A stretch of 44,142 nucleotides of DNA. It comes from an uncultured Clostridium sp. Lineage in GTDB: Bacteria > Bacillota > Clostridia > TANB77 > CAG-508. The position numbers and the translations under genes are program-made. The notes below the pieces were generated by a model that was not told where the DNA came from, did no database searches, and saw only the letters and a list, made by a program, of their open reading frames with translations. Where the stretch lies: positions 1 to 44,142 of the forward strand of contig CAOKJE010000008.1 of NCBI GenBank assembly GCA_948468505.1. The letters run 5' to 3'. Below, piece after piece: positions 1 to 9,564 of this stretch (position 1 is its first letter; every line of letters starts with the position of its first letter).

Positions 1-102
1 TTCTATATTTATTTAAAATCTTTTTTATTTTTTCCCCAGATTATTTAACTCATATTTTTTTTAGTCGATATATATTGTAATATACAATGCATTTTCTACC
101 TA

Positions 103-684
103 TCAATCATTTAATTCCCTCATAATAAAATCCTTTAATAAAGACATTTGATTGTTATCATACAAATTAATTGCGGTTTGGTTATATTTATAATTTTGGT
201 AATTTATATCATATTTGCTATTTTGATTTGTTTTTTGCTCATATTCAAAATTATCACTTTTCTTTACGGTTTCTTTTCGCACAATGTCATTGTCAGGTAA
301 TAATAAGACATTATAATTAGATAAATTAAAGTATTTGGTTTTAGGTAATAATTCCCAATCTAAAACAATTGTTGTGTCTTTAGCGTTATTATTATGAATA
401 ATTCCATCAATTTTTGCTTCTACAGCTTTATAGATTGGGTCGTCTAGTTGTTTTGTTTCTTTTCTTGCTGTTATTAATGTATCAAAAAAAGTAGATAGCT
501 CTGTTATGTAAATATTGTACTTTTCTTCTAGATAGATTAAGCTTTCTTCTATTATATTTTTATCTTGATAAAAGTCTCTACTTATTTTATCAACATCAAT
601 AACAATGGCATTTTCTTTTTCAAATTCTTTGGATAAGTTTGTTTTTCCTACTCCTGCTTGTCCCGTAATTCCAATTATATTCAT
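103..684 (-). CDS. CoaE-like P-loop kinase (dephospho-CoA kinase-like)
   Basis: A 193-residue protein with an N-terminal P-loop (GITGQAGVGKT, residues 5-15) and an acidic motif IDVDKISRDF around residues 29-38. This matches the start of dephospho-CoA kinase, which normally reads GxTGGIGSGKS followed by DADxIxR. CoaE phosphorylates dephospho-CoA in the last step of coenzyme A synthesis. The middle and C-terminal parts are Asn- and Lys-rich and diverged, so the substrate is uncertain. The ATG is preceded by AAAAAGGTGATAAA, a good ribosome binding site. It lies downstream of secA on the same strand, beyond a terminator. Its stop is TGA followed at once by TAG. The one CGG in it (ACG-GGA) spans two codons. 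Confidence 0.6.
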   Translation of the reverse strand: MNIIGITGQAGVGKTNLSKEFEKENAIVIDVDKISRDFYQDKNIIEESLIYLEEKYNIYITELSTFFDTLITARKETKQLDDPIYKAVEAKIDGIIHNNNAKDTTIVLDWELLPKTKYFNLSNYNVLLLPDNDIVRKETVKKSDNFEYEQKTNQNSKYDINYQNYKYNQTAINLYDNNQMSLLKDFIMRELND

Positions 685-713
685 ATTTTATCACCTTTTT
701 ATTATTTCTAAAA

Positions 714-740
714 GTGGTAAAGACTAAAAATCTTTACCAC
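714..740 (-). terminator. secA terminator hairpin
   Basis: GTGGTAAAGA (714-723) pairs with TCTTTACCAC (731-740) around a 7-base loop, followed on the minus strand by a T-containing stretch. It lies just past the recoded stop of secA at 753, which supports 753 rather than 943 as the true end of secA. Confidence 0.65.
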
Positions 741-752
741 GCATCCTTTGTA

Positions 753-3507
753 CTACTGTTTTCCGCAACAATTCTTATACTTCTTTCCTGAGCCACAAGG
801 ACAAGGGTCATTTCTACCAACCTTAGGACCTTCATTGCGAACGGTTTTATCAACATCTGTTCCAATTTTTGCACCACCATCTACACTATGAATCGCCTCT
901 AAAGCTGCACCTGTAATCTTAACCGTTTCTTGTCTTGTATTATCAGCTTGTCCGTCTAATATGCATTAATATTTTAGTTACATCCACTTTGATATCATTT
1001 ACCATTTCGTCAAACATATCAAAACCTTCTAAACGATATTGAACAACTGGGTCTTTTTGACCATAAGCACGTAAGCCAATACCATCTTTTAGCTCATCCA
1101 TACTATCAATGTGGTTCATCCATTTTTCGTCAACAACTTTAAGCATAACCACTCTTTCTAGTTCTCTCATTTCTTCTTGTCCAATTTCTTGTTCTTTTTC
1201 TGCATATATTTCCATTGCTTTTTTCTTTAATTCTGCTGAAATGGCATTTAAATCATTTTTATTATCTTTGATATAGCTTAACATATCAATACCAAAAATA
1301 TTGATAATTTCAGTGTTTAATGACTCTATGTTTAGTTCATTTGTTTCTACATTAACAAACATTTGAACAATATTATCTGCTACAAATTCAATCATAGAAA
1401 CAATATTATCATGAATATTTTCTCCATCTAGTACTTCTCTTCTTTGTTTGTAAATAATTTCTCTTTGCGCATTCATAACATCGTCATATTTTAATACATT
1501 TTTACGGATGCTAAAGTTTCTACCTTCTACTTTCTTTTGTGCATTTTCAACAGCATTTGAAATAATTCTAGAGTCGATTGGCATGTTTTCATCTGCACCC
1601 AAAGTATTGTAAACTCTTGTAATAGCATCTCCACCAAATATTTTCATTAAATCGTCATCTAAACCAATATAGAATTTAGATTCACCATTGTCTCCTTGAC
1701 GACCAGAACGACCACGTAACTGATTGTCAATTCTTCTTGATTCGTGTCTTTCGGTACCAATGATTTTTAAACCACCAGCAGCTATTACTTTTTCTTTTTC
1801 TTCTTTGATTTGCTCGTCATATTTCTTTACTAAAGCCCTAAACTCTTCTCTTGCTTTTAGAATTTCTTGGTCGTCTGTTTCGTAATAAGTGTCCGCCTCT
1901 TCAATAATTTCATGAGCAACTTTATTTCTTCTCATTTCTTCTTTTGCTAAGAATTCACTATTTCCACCAAGCATAATGTCTGTACCACGTCCTGCCATGT
2001 TGGTAGCTATGGTTACAGCACCAAATTTACCAGCTTGTGCTACAATTTCAGCTTCTTTTTCATGGTATTTTGCATTTAATACTTCGTGCTTGATACCTTC
2101 TTTTTTCAATAACTGGCTTAATTTTTCTGATTTTTCAATAGATACGGTACCTACTAGAACAGGTTGTCCTTTTTCATGACTCTTTTTAATGCTTTCAACA
2201 ATTGCTTTATATTTTGCATTTTCGTTTTTGTAAATAACATCATTTTCGTCATTACGTATCATTGGCTTATTGGTTGGGATATCCACAACGTCTAAGTTAT
2301 AGATTTCTTCGAATTCTCCTGCTTCTGTCATAGCAGTACCTGTCATACCAGATAATTTGTCATACATTCTAAAGAAGTTTTGGAAGGTGATGGTTGCCAA
2401 TGTTTTAGATTCGTCAGCAATTTTAACATTTTCTTTTGCTTCAATTGCTTGGTGTAACCCATTATTATATCTTCTTCCATACATGATACGACCTGTAAAT
2501 TCGTCTACAATTAATACTTCTCCATCTTTAACAATGTAGTCAATGTCTTTTTTCATAACGCCATGGGCACGCAATGCTTGGTTTACATGGTGTACTAAGG
2601 TAGAGTTTTCTAAATCATTAAAGTTTTCTAAGTGAAAGGCGTCTTCTGCTTTTTTGATACCTTTTTCTGTTAATGAGGCAGATTTTGCTTTTAAGTCTAC
2701 AATGTAATCATATTTTTCGTTGTCTTCTGCTTGGTCATAGTCTTTGATGTCTTCTTCTACAATGATTTTTGGTGTTAGTCTTCTTACAAAGTCATTGGCA
2801 CTTTTATAAAGGTTAGAGGATTCGTTTGCTCTTCCAGAAATGATAAGAGGGGTACGTGCTTCGTCAATTAAAATACTGTCAATTTCGTCGACAATAGCAT
2901 AGTGTAAGCCTCTTTGTACTAATTGGTTTTTATAAATAACCATGTTGTCTCTTAGGTAATCAAATCCAAATTCGTTGTTGGTTCCATAGGTTACATCTGC
3001 GTTGTATGCTTCTTGCTTTTCTTGTGGCTCCATTCCAGCAATGACTAAACCAACACTTAGTCCTAAGAATTTGTATAGTTTTCCCATCCATTCACTATCT
3101 CTTTTGGCTAGGTAGTCGTTGACAGTGATAACGTGAACGCCTTTTCCTTCTAATGCGTTTAGGTATACTGGTAAGGTAGCTACTAAGGTTTTACCTTCAC
3201 CTGTTTTCATTTCGGCAATTCTTCCTTGGTGTAGAATAATTCCACCGATTAATTGCACGTCAAAGTGTCTCATTCCTAATACTCTTTTTGATGCTTCTCT
3301 TACAACAGCAAAGGCTTCTACTAGTATGTCGTCTAGTGTTTTTCCTTCTTGTAGTTGTTTTTTGAATTCTTCTGTTTTTCCTCTTAGTTCACTGTCACTT
3401 AATGCTTTCATTTTTTCTTCTAAGCCATTGATTTGCTCTACTAATGGCATAACTCTTTTTACTTCTTTTTCACTGTAAGATTTGAATATTTTGTTAAATA
3501 TACTCAT
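753..3507 (-). CDS. secA: Preprotein translocase ATPase SecA, with one CGG recoding site near the C-terminus
   Basis: SecA is the motor ATPase that drives preproteins through SecYEG. The protein shows Walker A ([11 protein letters not shown], near residue 100), a DEID Walker B box, the [11 protein letters not shown] motif and the helical scaffold. Read plainly it stops at 943 after MHIRRTS (854 aa). If the C of the in-frame CGG at 954-952 is skipped, translation continues as [15 protein letters not shown] and ends at 753 with the SEC-C zinc motif [17 protein letters not shown], the normal SecA tail. The product is then about 917 aa. All other CGG strings in the gene (for example GCG-GAC near 1890 and ATC-GGT near 3247) span codons and do not disturb the frame. 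The ribosome binding site is GGGACGGAAATAG upstream of the ATG at 3507, with a consensus promoter further up. Confidence 0.95.
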
Positions 3508-3550
3508 TTCTATTTCCGTCCCTTCTTCTGTTTCATTTTTTTACTTTTTT

Positions 3551-3579
3551 ACTATATCACGAAACTGTGTTTTTAGCAA
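3551..3579 (-). promoter_or_regulatory. Sigma-A-type promoter of secA
   Basis: On the minus strand TTGCTA (3579-3574) and TATAGT (3556-3551) are separated by exactly 17 bases, 44 bases upstream of the secA ATG. Confidence 0.6.
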
Positions 3580-3606
3580 GGTTTTTTTGGTAAAAAAATG
3601 GAAAAA

Positions 3607-3631
3607 CCATCCCACAAATTTCGTGGGATGG
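3607..3631 (-). terminator. Intrinsic terminator after the 3653-4087 gene
   Basis: CCATCCCAC (3607-3615) and GTGGGATGG (3623-3631) form a 9-bp GC-rich stem with a 7-base loop. On the minus strand it is followed by TTTTTCCATTTTTTT. It separates this gene from secA. Confidence 0.8.
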
Positions 3632-3652
3632 AGAGCGGTTAGTTAGCAAGTG

Positions 3653-4087
3653 TCAATCAAAAACGATATATTCTTTTAAATTATTTAAGTTAATATCATC
3701 TAAAAATATTTCTCTAATACCATAGTTTGTGTAATGTACTTTAATTGTATAGGCATACCATTTTCTATGAAATGTAATAGATTCTATCTCTGGCAAACTA
3801 TCTTCTATTTTTTTCGAATACTTTAACTGTACACCATATTGCTCAAAAACATCCTCACCTGTTTCGCAACCTTTTAAGAAAAATAGCTTTAAGATTTTTT
3901 TTCTAACTATTCCTAATGAACTACAGATAACTAATAATCCTGATTGGATTAATAAAATCCAACCCTCAATTCCAAAGCTACCAATACAGTGCATTACTAC
4001 TGCTGGCATCCATAACAACACCAAAATAATTATTACACAATCTTTAATTTTATCTGCCCAAATATACCGTTTCTTTAATTTTTCCAT
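3653..4087 (-). CDS. Small membrane protein of unknown function
   Basis: A 144-residue protein with two predicted membrane segments (about residues 15-32 and 38-58), then a soluble domain rich in beta-like segments (about 75-144), a layout reminiscent of YcxB-like membrane proteins. No family is assigned with confidence. AAAGGAGG sits 7 bases before the ATG at 4087, so the start is secure. Codon 7 is CGG (4069-4067) and must be read as Arg: a +1 shift there would give a stop after about ten codons. This makes the gene a counterexample to the CGG rule seen in the conserved genes, or an acquired gene not adapted to it. Confidence 0.55.
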   Translation of the reverse strand: MEKLKKRYIWADKIKDCVIIILVLLWMPAVVMHCIGSFGIEGWILLIQSGLLVICSSLGIVRKKILKLFFLKGCETGEDVFEQYGVQLKYSKKIEDSLPEIESITFHRKWYAYTIKVHYTNYGIREIFLDDINLNNLKEYIVFD

Positions 4088-4256
4088 ATTCTTCCTCCTT
4101 TAAATTAAAAAAGAAACTTCTGCCTCTTAAGTTACTTTTGTAATTATAACATATTTGACATAAATTCGCAATCATTCTTACTTTAAAAAATTTCATGAAT
4201 ATTTTTCCCTCTTTCTACATAAATTCAAGTAAAACTAGTATTAAAAGGAGAAAACT

Positions 4257-4805
4257 ATGTTTATCTATAATGTCAAAATCAATGGAAGCAAAACCTTTAA
4301 AACCTTTTTTATTGGTATTGTAATCTTAGTTATTATAATCGTTGGAATTGTAAGTTTCAAAGTATTTCAAGGTGCCAACAATTCCACTACTTCCTCTTCT
4401 TGCTTGCCACAAAACAAAGTCACCAAATTAACGGCTCATAATTATACCAATGTATTAAAAACAGTGCATGATAACATCGACAGTTATGTAGGTTGTCAAA
4501 TTAATTTTACAGGTTATGTGTATCGTGTGATGGATTTAAATGAAAACCAATTTATTTTAGCAAGAGATATGATTATTTCTTCTAATTTTCAATCCGTTGT
4601 GGTTGGCTTTTTATGTGAATGTGAAAATGCCAAGGATTTTGAAGATGACTCTTGGATCGAGTTAACTGGAAAAATTACAAAAGGTAATTATCATGGCGAT
4701 ATGCCAATTGTTAAGGTAACAGAAATGAAAAAAGTGGATAAACCAAATGACGAGTTTGTTTATCCTCCAGACGAAAGTTATATTCCAACGAGTGGAGTAT
4801 TGTAA
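4257..4805 (+). CDS. Membrane-anchored TIGR03943/DUF1980-like protein
   Basis: A 182-residue protein with a single N-terminal membrane anchor (about residues 17-38), then an extracytoplasmic domain. The segment from INFTGYVYR through WIELTGKITKGNYHGDMP to the YPPDE tail resembles the C-terminal domain of the TIGR03943/YcgQ family, which usually partners a DUF318-type permease. No such permease gene is adjacent, and the usual N-terminal multi-pass region is missing, so this is a stand-alone or shortened form. The start is supported by AAAAGGAG 7 bases before the ATG. It is convergent with the hydrolase gene and shares a bidirectional terminator with it. Confidence 0.6.
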   Translation: MFIYNVKINGSKTFKTFFIGIVILVIIIVGIVSFKVFQGANNSTTSSSCLPQNKVTKLTAHNYTNVLKTVHDNIDSYVGCQINFTGYVYRVMDLNENQFILARDMIISSNFQSVVVGFLCECENAKDFEDDSWIELTGKITKGNYHGDMPIVKVTEMKKVDKPNDEFVYPPDESYIPTSGVL

Positions 4806-4827
4806 TACACTTACAAATACCCCATCG

Positions 4828-4862
4828 AAAAGCACACCCTTTTGTACAGAGTGTGCTTTTCT
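4828..4862. terminator. Bidirectional terminator
   Basis: AAAAGCACAC (4828-4837) pairs perfectly with GTGTGCTTTT (4851-4860). A- and T-runs at both ends serve the convergent genes on either side. Confidence 0.8.
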
Positions 4863-4864
4863 TA

Positions 4865-5761
4865 TCATAGGATTTCTTCTTCTATCAAGAGCCTGATTGC
4901 CTCCTGCATCGAGCCTTGATGGCTTGCCCGAACAATAAACTCTTGCTTTGGCTCAACGGGAGGCTTTTGTTCAGCAAATCCAACAATTCCATCACCGCTA
5001 ATTTCCAACTTGGTATCTACCCAAATTAGAAATCTTGTAATTGGATTGAAAGAGTTTTCAGGCACAAGACTTCTTATACAATAGAAATCCCGTGTTGTTA
5101 GACCTGAATAATCGGCCATCTCTTCAAGAAATTCCGAGCCTTCTGTAATATCATTGTTTACCTGGTGTGGAACAATAATTTTGGGATACAGCCACCGCTG
5201 AAAAGGATTTTCTAACTTTTGCAAATTGTCCTCATCACTTGATACCCCACCATAAGGTGCAGATACCGTGATAATTTTTGCATCCTCACCATCTGCTTTA
5301 AGCCATTTGCTAAGTTTGGCAAAACAAACACCTGACTTAGAGTGCCCCAGTAAAATCACCTTATATCCTTGATAATGGGTATTGATAAAGTGAGCCAATT
5401 CCTTACCTGCTGGCTTAAGCCCTTCACATTCAAAAGGAAAATAAGCAGTTACTATTTCATACCCCTTTCCTTTTAAAAGTTGGACCTCGTCATTAGGAAT
5501 TAGAAAAAATGGGGCGTGTTCTGTCACTCTGTCATTGGCATCAACACTTACATTCCATCCATTCCCTATGACCACTAATGTTTTTTTGTTTGCACTCCCT
5601 TTTTTCAAGGTTTGAACAATCAAATTAATGCTTTTATAAGCAACATTTTTCAATCGTTCCCCTTTCCAGACAAAAATAGTTTTAATGGTTCCGAAGCCTC
5701 CTATGATTGCTAACAAAAAAAGAATTGTTAGTTTTTTTGATAAGTTTGTTGATTTCCGCAT
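4865..5761 (-). CDS. Membrane-anchored alpha/beta hydrolase
   Basis: About 298 residues from the ATG at 5761, which has AAAGGAGG 9 bases upstream; a longer reading to 5815 lacks this support. There is one N-terminal membrane anchor (LTILFLLAIIGGFGTI), then a strand ending in LVVIGNGWN and a nucleophile elbow LLGHSKSG, typical of lipase/esterase-like hydrolases. The substrate is unknown. The gene looks more GC-rich than its neighbours. It contains four in-frame CGG codons (5758-5756, 5197-5195, 5092-5090, 4930-4928) that must all be Arg to keep the frame. This contrasts sharply with the conserved genes of the window and suggests recent horizontal acquisition or a gene not expressed in full. 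Confidence 0.7.
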   Translation of the reverse strand: MRKSTNLSKKLTILFLLAIIGGFGTIKTIFVWKGERLKNVAYKSINLIVQTLKKGSANKKTLVVIGNGWNVSVDANDRVTEHAPFFLIPNDEVQLLKGKGYEIVTAYFPFECEGLKPAGKELAHFINTHYQGYKVILLGHSKSGVCFAKLSKWLKADGEDAKIITVSAPYGGVSSDEDNLQKLENPFQRWLYPKIIVPHQVNNDITEGSEFLEEMADYSGLTTRDFYCIRSLVPENSFNPITRFLIWVDTKLEISGDGIVGFAEQKPPVEPKQEFIVRASHQGSMQEAIRLLIEEEIL

Positions 5762-5857
5762 AACACTTATCCTCCTTTGCTTTTTTTCTAAATATAATGA
5801 TATTATAATTGACATAAATGGTCAATTTTAGACCATATAGCTAAAGAGCATTTTTTC

Positions 5858-5886
5858 TTTACTTTTTCCCCTTAATATGATAAAAT
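5858..5886 (+). promoter_or_regulatory. Promoter of guaA
   Basis: TTTACT (5858-5863), a 17-base spacer, and TAAAAT (5881-5886), followed by the guaA ribosome binding site. No purine riboswitch fold is evident in the short leader. Confidence 0.5.
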
Positions 5887-5916
5887 AAAACAAATTTTAT
5901 AAGCGGAGGTAAAAAA

Positions 5917-7452
5917 GTGAAAAACGAAACAATCCTAATCCTCGACTTTGGAGGACAATACAATCAACTAATCGCAAGACGAGTAAGAGAATGTAATTGC
6001 TACTCAGAAGTAGTACCTTATGACATCGCTATCGAAAAAATCAAAGAAAAAGCCCCAAAAGGAATTATCTTTACAGGAGGACCTGCTAGTGTTTATGGAG
6101 AAGACTCTCCAAAATGTAGCAAAGAAATCTTCGAACTAGGAATACCAATCCTTGGTATTTGTTATGGAATGCAACTTATGGCTACTACCTTAGGAGGAAA
6201 CGTAGCAAGACCCAATAAACGTGAATATGGAACAACAGAAGTATCTATTGATAACACTTCCCTACTTTTTCAAGAATTCGGAGATACCAATGGCTTTTTA
6301 ATGAGCCATACAGACTATGTAGAAACTGTTCCAGAAGGTTTCAAAAATATTGGCTCTACCCCATCTTGCCCAAATGCTGCTATGGAAAATGAAGAAAAGA
6401 AACTATACGGTATCCAATTCCATCCAGAAGTAAACAGTTCTATTAATGGAATCGAAGTAATCAAAAACTTCCTATTTAAAATTTGTAATTGTAAAGGAGA
6501 TTGGATTATCTCTTCTTTTGCCCAAGAAAGTATCCAAAAATTAAAAGAAAAAATTGGCGATAAAAAAGCTCTATGTGCTTTATCTGGAGGTGTTGACTCT
6601 TCTGTTGCAGCTGTTCTCCTTTCTAAAGCCATTGGTAAAAACTTAACTTGTATCTTTGTTGACCATGGGTTATTGCGAAAAAACGAAGGAGACGAAGTAG
6701 AAGAAATCTTCCGCAACCAATTTGACATCAACCTAATTCGTGTAAATGCCAAAGATAGATTTTTAGCAAAATTAGCAGGTGTAACCGACCCAGAGAAAAA
6801 AAGAAAAATCATAGGCGAAGAATTTATTCGTGTTTTTGAAGAAGAAGCTAAAAAAATTGGAGCCGTTGACTTTTTAGTACAAGGAACCATCTACCCTGAC
6901 GTAATCGAAAGTGGACTTGGCAAAAGCTCTGTTATTAAAAGCCACCACAATGTAGGAGGACTTCCTTCTTATGTAGATTTTAAAGAAATTGTAGAACCAT
7001 TAAGAGATTTATTTAAAGACGAAGTAAGAAAAACTGGACTAGAACTAGGAATTCCAGAAAACTTAGTTTACCGTCAACCTTTCCCAGGACCTGGACTTGC
7101 TATTCGTGTCATTGGTGACATCACAGACGACAAACTAACTATTTTAAAAGATGCAGACAGCATTTTTAGAGAAGAAATCGCAAAAGCAGGACTACACAAA
7201 AGAATCAACCAATACTTTGCCGTTCTTACCAACCTAAAATCAGTTGGTGTTATGGGAGACGAAAGAACCTATGACTACACCATTGCTTTACGTGCCGTTG
7301 AAACTACCGACTTTATGACAGGCATTTGGAGTAAAATTCCTTATGAAATACTAGAAAAAGTATCTTCTCGTATCGTAAACGAAGTAAATCATGTAAACCG
7401 TGTCGTTTACGACATCACCTCAAAACCACCAGCAACCATTGAATGGGAATAA
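5917..7452 (+). CDS. guaA: GMP synthase (glutamine-hydrolysing)
   Basis: A 511-residue GuaA converting XMP to GMP. The N-terminal class I glutamine amidotransferase domain carries the nucleophile Cys in GICYGMQLM (about residue 82) and the His-Glu pair in FHPEV. The ATP pyrophosphatase domain has the P-loop [11 protein letters not shown], and the dimerisation domain ends in the invariant TIEWE. The start codon is GTG with GCGGAGGT 6 bases upstream. No CGG occurs in frame; TTC-GGA and TAC-GGT span codons. It is a single-gene unit followed by a long inverted repeat that probably terminates transcription. Confidence 0.97.
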   Translation: MKNETILILDFGGQYNQLIARRVRECNCYSEVVPYDIAIEKIKEKAPKGIIFTGGPASVYGEDSPKCSKEIFELGIPILGICYGMQLMATTLGGNVARPNKREYGTTEVSIDNTSLLFQEFGDTNGFLMSHTDYVETVPEGFKNIGSTPSCPNAAMENEEKKLYGIQFHPEVNSSINGIEVIKNFLFKICNCKGDWIISSFAQESIQKLKEKIGDKKALCALSGGVDSSVAAVLLSKAIGKNLTCIFVDHGLLRKNEGDEVEEIFRNQFDINLIRVNAKDRFLAKLAGVTDPEKKRKIIGEEFIRVFEEEAKKIGAVDFLVQGTIYPDVIESGLGKSSVIKSHHNVGGLPSYVDFKEIVEPLRDLFKDEVRKTGLELGIPENLVYRQPFPGPGLAIRVIGDITDDKLTILKDADSIFREEIAKAGLHKRINQYFAVLTNLKSVGVMGDERTYDYTIALRAVETTDFMTGIWSKIPYEILEKVSSRIVNEVNHVNRVVYDITSKPPATIEWE

Positions 7453-7455
7453 TCG

Positions 7456-7582
7456 GATGTGAAATTGGGGACGTTTCTTTTTTCACATTTCCAAAAAGCA
7501 AGGGCATATCTATAATACTTATGATATGTCCTTTCGTTATACAAAGGAAATGTGAAAAAAGAAACGTCCCCAATTTCACATC
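7456..7582. repeat. REP-like element: perfect 37-bp inverted repeat
   Basis: Bases 7456-7492 and 7546-7582 are perfect inverted copies, and the inner part contains a second imperfect pair (GGGCATATC and GATATGTCC). The arms carry the core GGGGACGTTTCTTT, typical of REP elements linked to REP-associated Y1 transposases. It sits between the convergent guaA and AI-2E permease genes, and the permease stop codon lies at its edge. Confidence 0.85.
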
Positions 7583-8679
7583 ACTTTCTATCAAATATAG
7601 TTTTAAATACACCTTGGTCAATTAAACTTGCAAAAATGTTTTTAAAGATAATCAAAACTATCGGGCCAATTAATAGTCCCATAATCCCAATTACTTTAAA
7701 TCCTGTATACATAGCAATTAGAGTAAAAATGGGATGCACACCAATGTTTTTGCTAACTAACTTTGGTTCTAAAATTTGCCTTGCAACTGACATAACAATT
7801 AATAATACAATGATTGCAATTCCTAAGTTTAGGTCGCCGTTTATGGCACAAAGAATTGCCCAAGGCACCATGACTGTCCCTGAACCAAGGATTGGTAAAG
7901 CATCCACAAATCCAATAAACAACGCCATTAATAAGGGGTATTGAATATTGAATCCTGTAAATTGTAAAATGTACAATCCGAATTAGCGATATGATAAAAG
8001 ATACTAAAATTAGGCTTGCTTCGGCTTTTAAGTATCCTCCTAGTGTTTGGATTAAGTCTTTTAAGTGTTTCCCTATTTTTCGTACCCATACTTTTGGTAA
8101 ATGATGCTCTATTTGGTCTAATATATAGATTTTATCAACACATATAAAATAAAGTGCAACGACTGAAATTCCTACACAAATAGCAATTGATGGCAGACTT
8201 GTTACCAAATTAATTAATCCTGTCAATAAATTTCTAACCCATGAAGAGGCAGTTTCTAATATGTCTCCTGTTGAATTTTGAATAACGTTTAATACTTCGG
8301 TTGATAAGTGGATTTTATCAAATTGAAAACTTTCCATCAATTTTTGAAATTGAAGGTAAGCTTTATCAAAATAATTGTTTAATCCTTGCAAAAGACTGGA
8401 AGATTCTGCAAACAAGGTAATTAATATCCACACTAAACTTCCCAAAAGAATAGCAGATACGATTACAAATATGATAATGGAACTTGCTCTTCTGGTTAGC
8501 TTCGTTTTTGCCATAATAAATTTGATGGCTGGTTCAATGATTAGGGATATGATAAAGGCTACTAAAAATGGCATATAGAAAATAGATAATTTTAGCGCAA
8601 CATACAAGCCAACTAATAGTAAAATTACATATAATATGTTTTTTAATACTCTTGTCCAATAAGATACATCAATTACCAT
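7581..8679 (-). CDS. AI-2E family transporter, with one CGG recoding site
   Basis: A multi-pass membrane protein of about 365 residues (usual family length about 350) with several hydrophobic helices and the C-terminal segment FVDALPILGSGTVMVPWAI, diagnostic of the AI-2E/YtvI-PerM family. The substrate is unknown. The frame breaks at the in-frame CGG at 7980-7978. Dropping the C turns ISLIRIVHFTI into ISLIGLYILQFTGF, joining the two halves exactly as in the family. The ribosome binding site AAAGGAGGAAGGAC precedes the ATG at 8679. Confidence 0.85.
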
Positions 8680-8707
8680 GTCCTTCCTCCTTTATCTTAT
8701 TGTATGT

Positions 8708-8732
8708 AAAAGAACGGAAAATATCCGTCCTT
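8708..8732 (-). terminator. Terminator of the CBS-domain gene
   Basis: AAAGAACGGA and TCCGTCCTTT pair around AAATA with one mismatch. The hairpin lies between the CBS gene stop and the AI-2E permease. Confidence 0.65.
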
Positions 8733-8763
8733 TGATTTGATTTTTTAATTGTTATATTTTTTA

Positions 8764-9210
8764 TTACTCGGCATTCTTGTGTTCGTTGCAATTACAAATT
8801 CCTTCTATGGTCGTACATACTTCTTGAACGCCTAATTCTCTTTCATTTTGTGCTAGGTTTCCTAATGTTAAAATTCCTATTACTTTATTGTTTTGATCAC
8901 ATACTGGTAATCTTCTGACTTGATTTTGTGACATCTTACTTTGTGCGTTTGTCATTTCATCATCTTCTTTGCAAGTACAAACATTACAAGTCATAATATC
9001 ACTTACTTTGCATGTACCTGTATCTTTTTGGCAAGCTACTGCACGAAGTAGGATATCTCTATCGGTTACAATTCCACAAAGACAATTGTTTTCGTCACAA
9101 ACAGGAATACAACCTACATGTTTTTCACTCATTAATTTCGCTACTTGATTTAAGTTTTCGTCTGGCTTTACACAAGTTACATCACAACACATACAATCTT
9201 TTACTTTCAT
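8764..9210 (-). CDS. Cysteine-rich CBS-domain protein
   Basis: About 148 residues with two CBS motifs: VGCIPVCDENNCLCGIVTDRDIL (about 32-54) and VRRLPVCDQNNKVIGILTLGNLA (about 98-120). CBS pairs bind adenine nucleotides and act as sensors. The protein is unusually rich in Cys (CMCCDVTC, CNVCTCKED, GICNCNEH), which suggests metal or redox sensing; that is inference. The ATG at 9210 is chosen because AAAGGTGG lies at the right distance; a TTG at 9228 is less likely. Confidence 0.8.
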   Translation of the reverse strand: MKVKDCMCCDVTCVKPDENLNQVAKLMSEKHVGCIPVCDENNCLCGIVTDRDILLRAVACQKDTGTCKVSDIMTCNVCTCKEDDEMTNAQSKMSQNQVRRLPVCDQNNKVIGILTLGNLAQNERELGVQEVCTTIEGICNCNEHKNAE

Positions 9211-9311
9211 ATCTTTACCACCTTTCAATTTTTCTCAAAATTAGTTTTTCCGAATTTTATTTTTTGTATTCGTGAAATTTTGTCGAAATGTGGAAAATTT
9301 TTCAAAAAATA

Positions 9312-9340
9312 TTGACTTTTACATAAAACTGTATTATAAT
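9312..9340 (+). promoter_or_regulatory. Strong consensus promoter for a non-coding RNA
   Basis: TTGACT (9312-9317), a 17-base spacer, and perfect TATAAT (9335-9340). No ORF with a ribosome binding site follows; the transcript should begin near 9347 and run to the terminator at 9565-9602. Confidence 0.8.
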
Positions 9341-9376
9341 AAGTTATGTTTTAAGCCGATAAGGTTTGTAACTCTA

Positions 9377-9463
9377 GTCTCGGTAGCTTAATCTAGGTAA
9401 AGCATTTTCCTGGTTAAATAGGTGGTCAGGAATTAGATGGGGGTTCGAATCCTCCACGGGACA
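9377..9463 (+). tRNA. tRNA-like element with enlarged anticodon arm
   Basis: The 87-base element has an acceptor (GTCTCGG with ACGGGAC, six pairs), TA at positions 8-9, a D arm GCTT/AAGC with GG in the loop, and a clear T arm GGGGG-TTCGAAT-CCTCC. The region between them is about 12 bases too long for a normal class I tRNA. The best stem, TTCCTG/CAGGAA (9407-9412 with 9427-9432), encloses a 14-base loop instead of 7. No CCA end is encoded. It could be a decayed tRNA, a tRNA mimic, or a tRNA of unusual function. I cannot assign an anticodon. Confidence 0.4.
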
Positions 9464-9564
9464 TTCTCGCATCGCTAGATGTGAGATTCTACATAGTGGT
9501 TTGTTATGATACAGTATGCTTCCCCATATTGTACAGTTTTAGCAAGCTACTCCCCTATAAAAGC

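Noticed and set aside
6315-6890. 191-residue minus-strand ORF within guaA
   Set aside because: It is antisense to a fully conserved gene and has no ribosome binding site or recognisable family.
9377-9463. The tRNA-like element as the CGGN decoder
   Set aside because: Its enlarged loop contains no CCG, so it cannot pair with CGG in any folding I tried.
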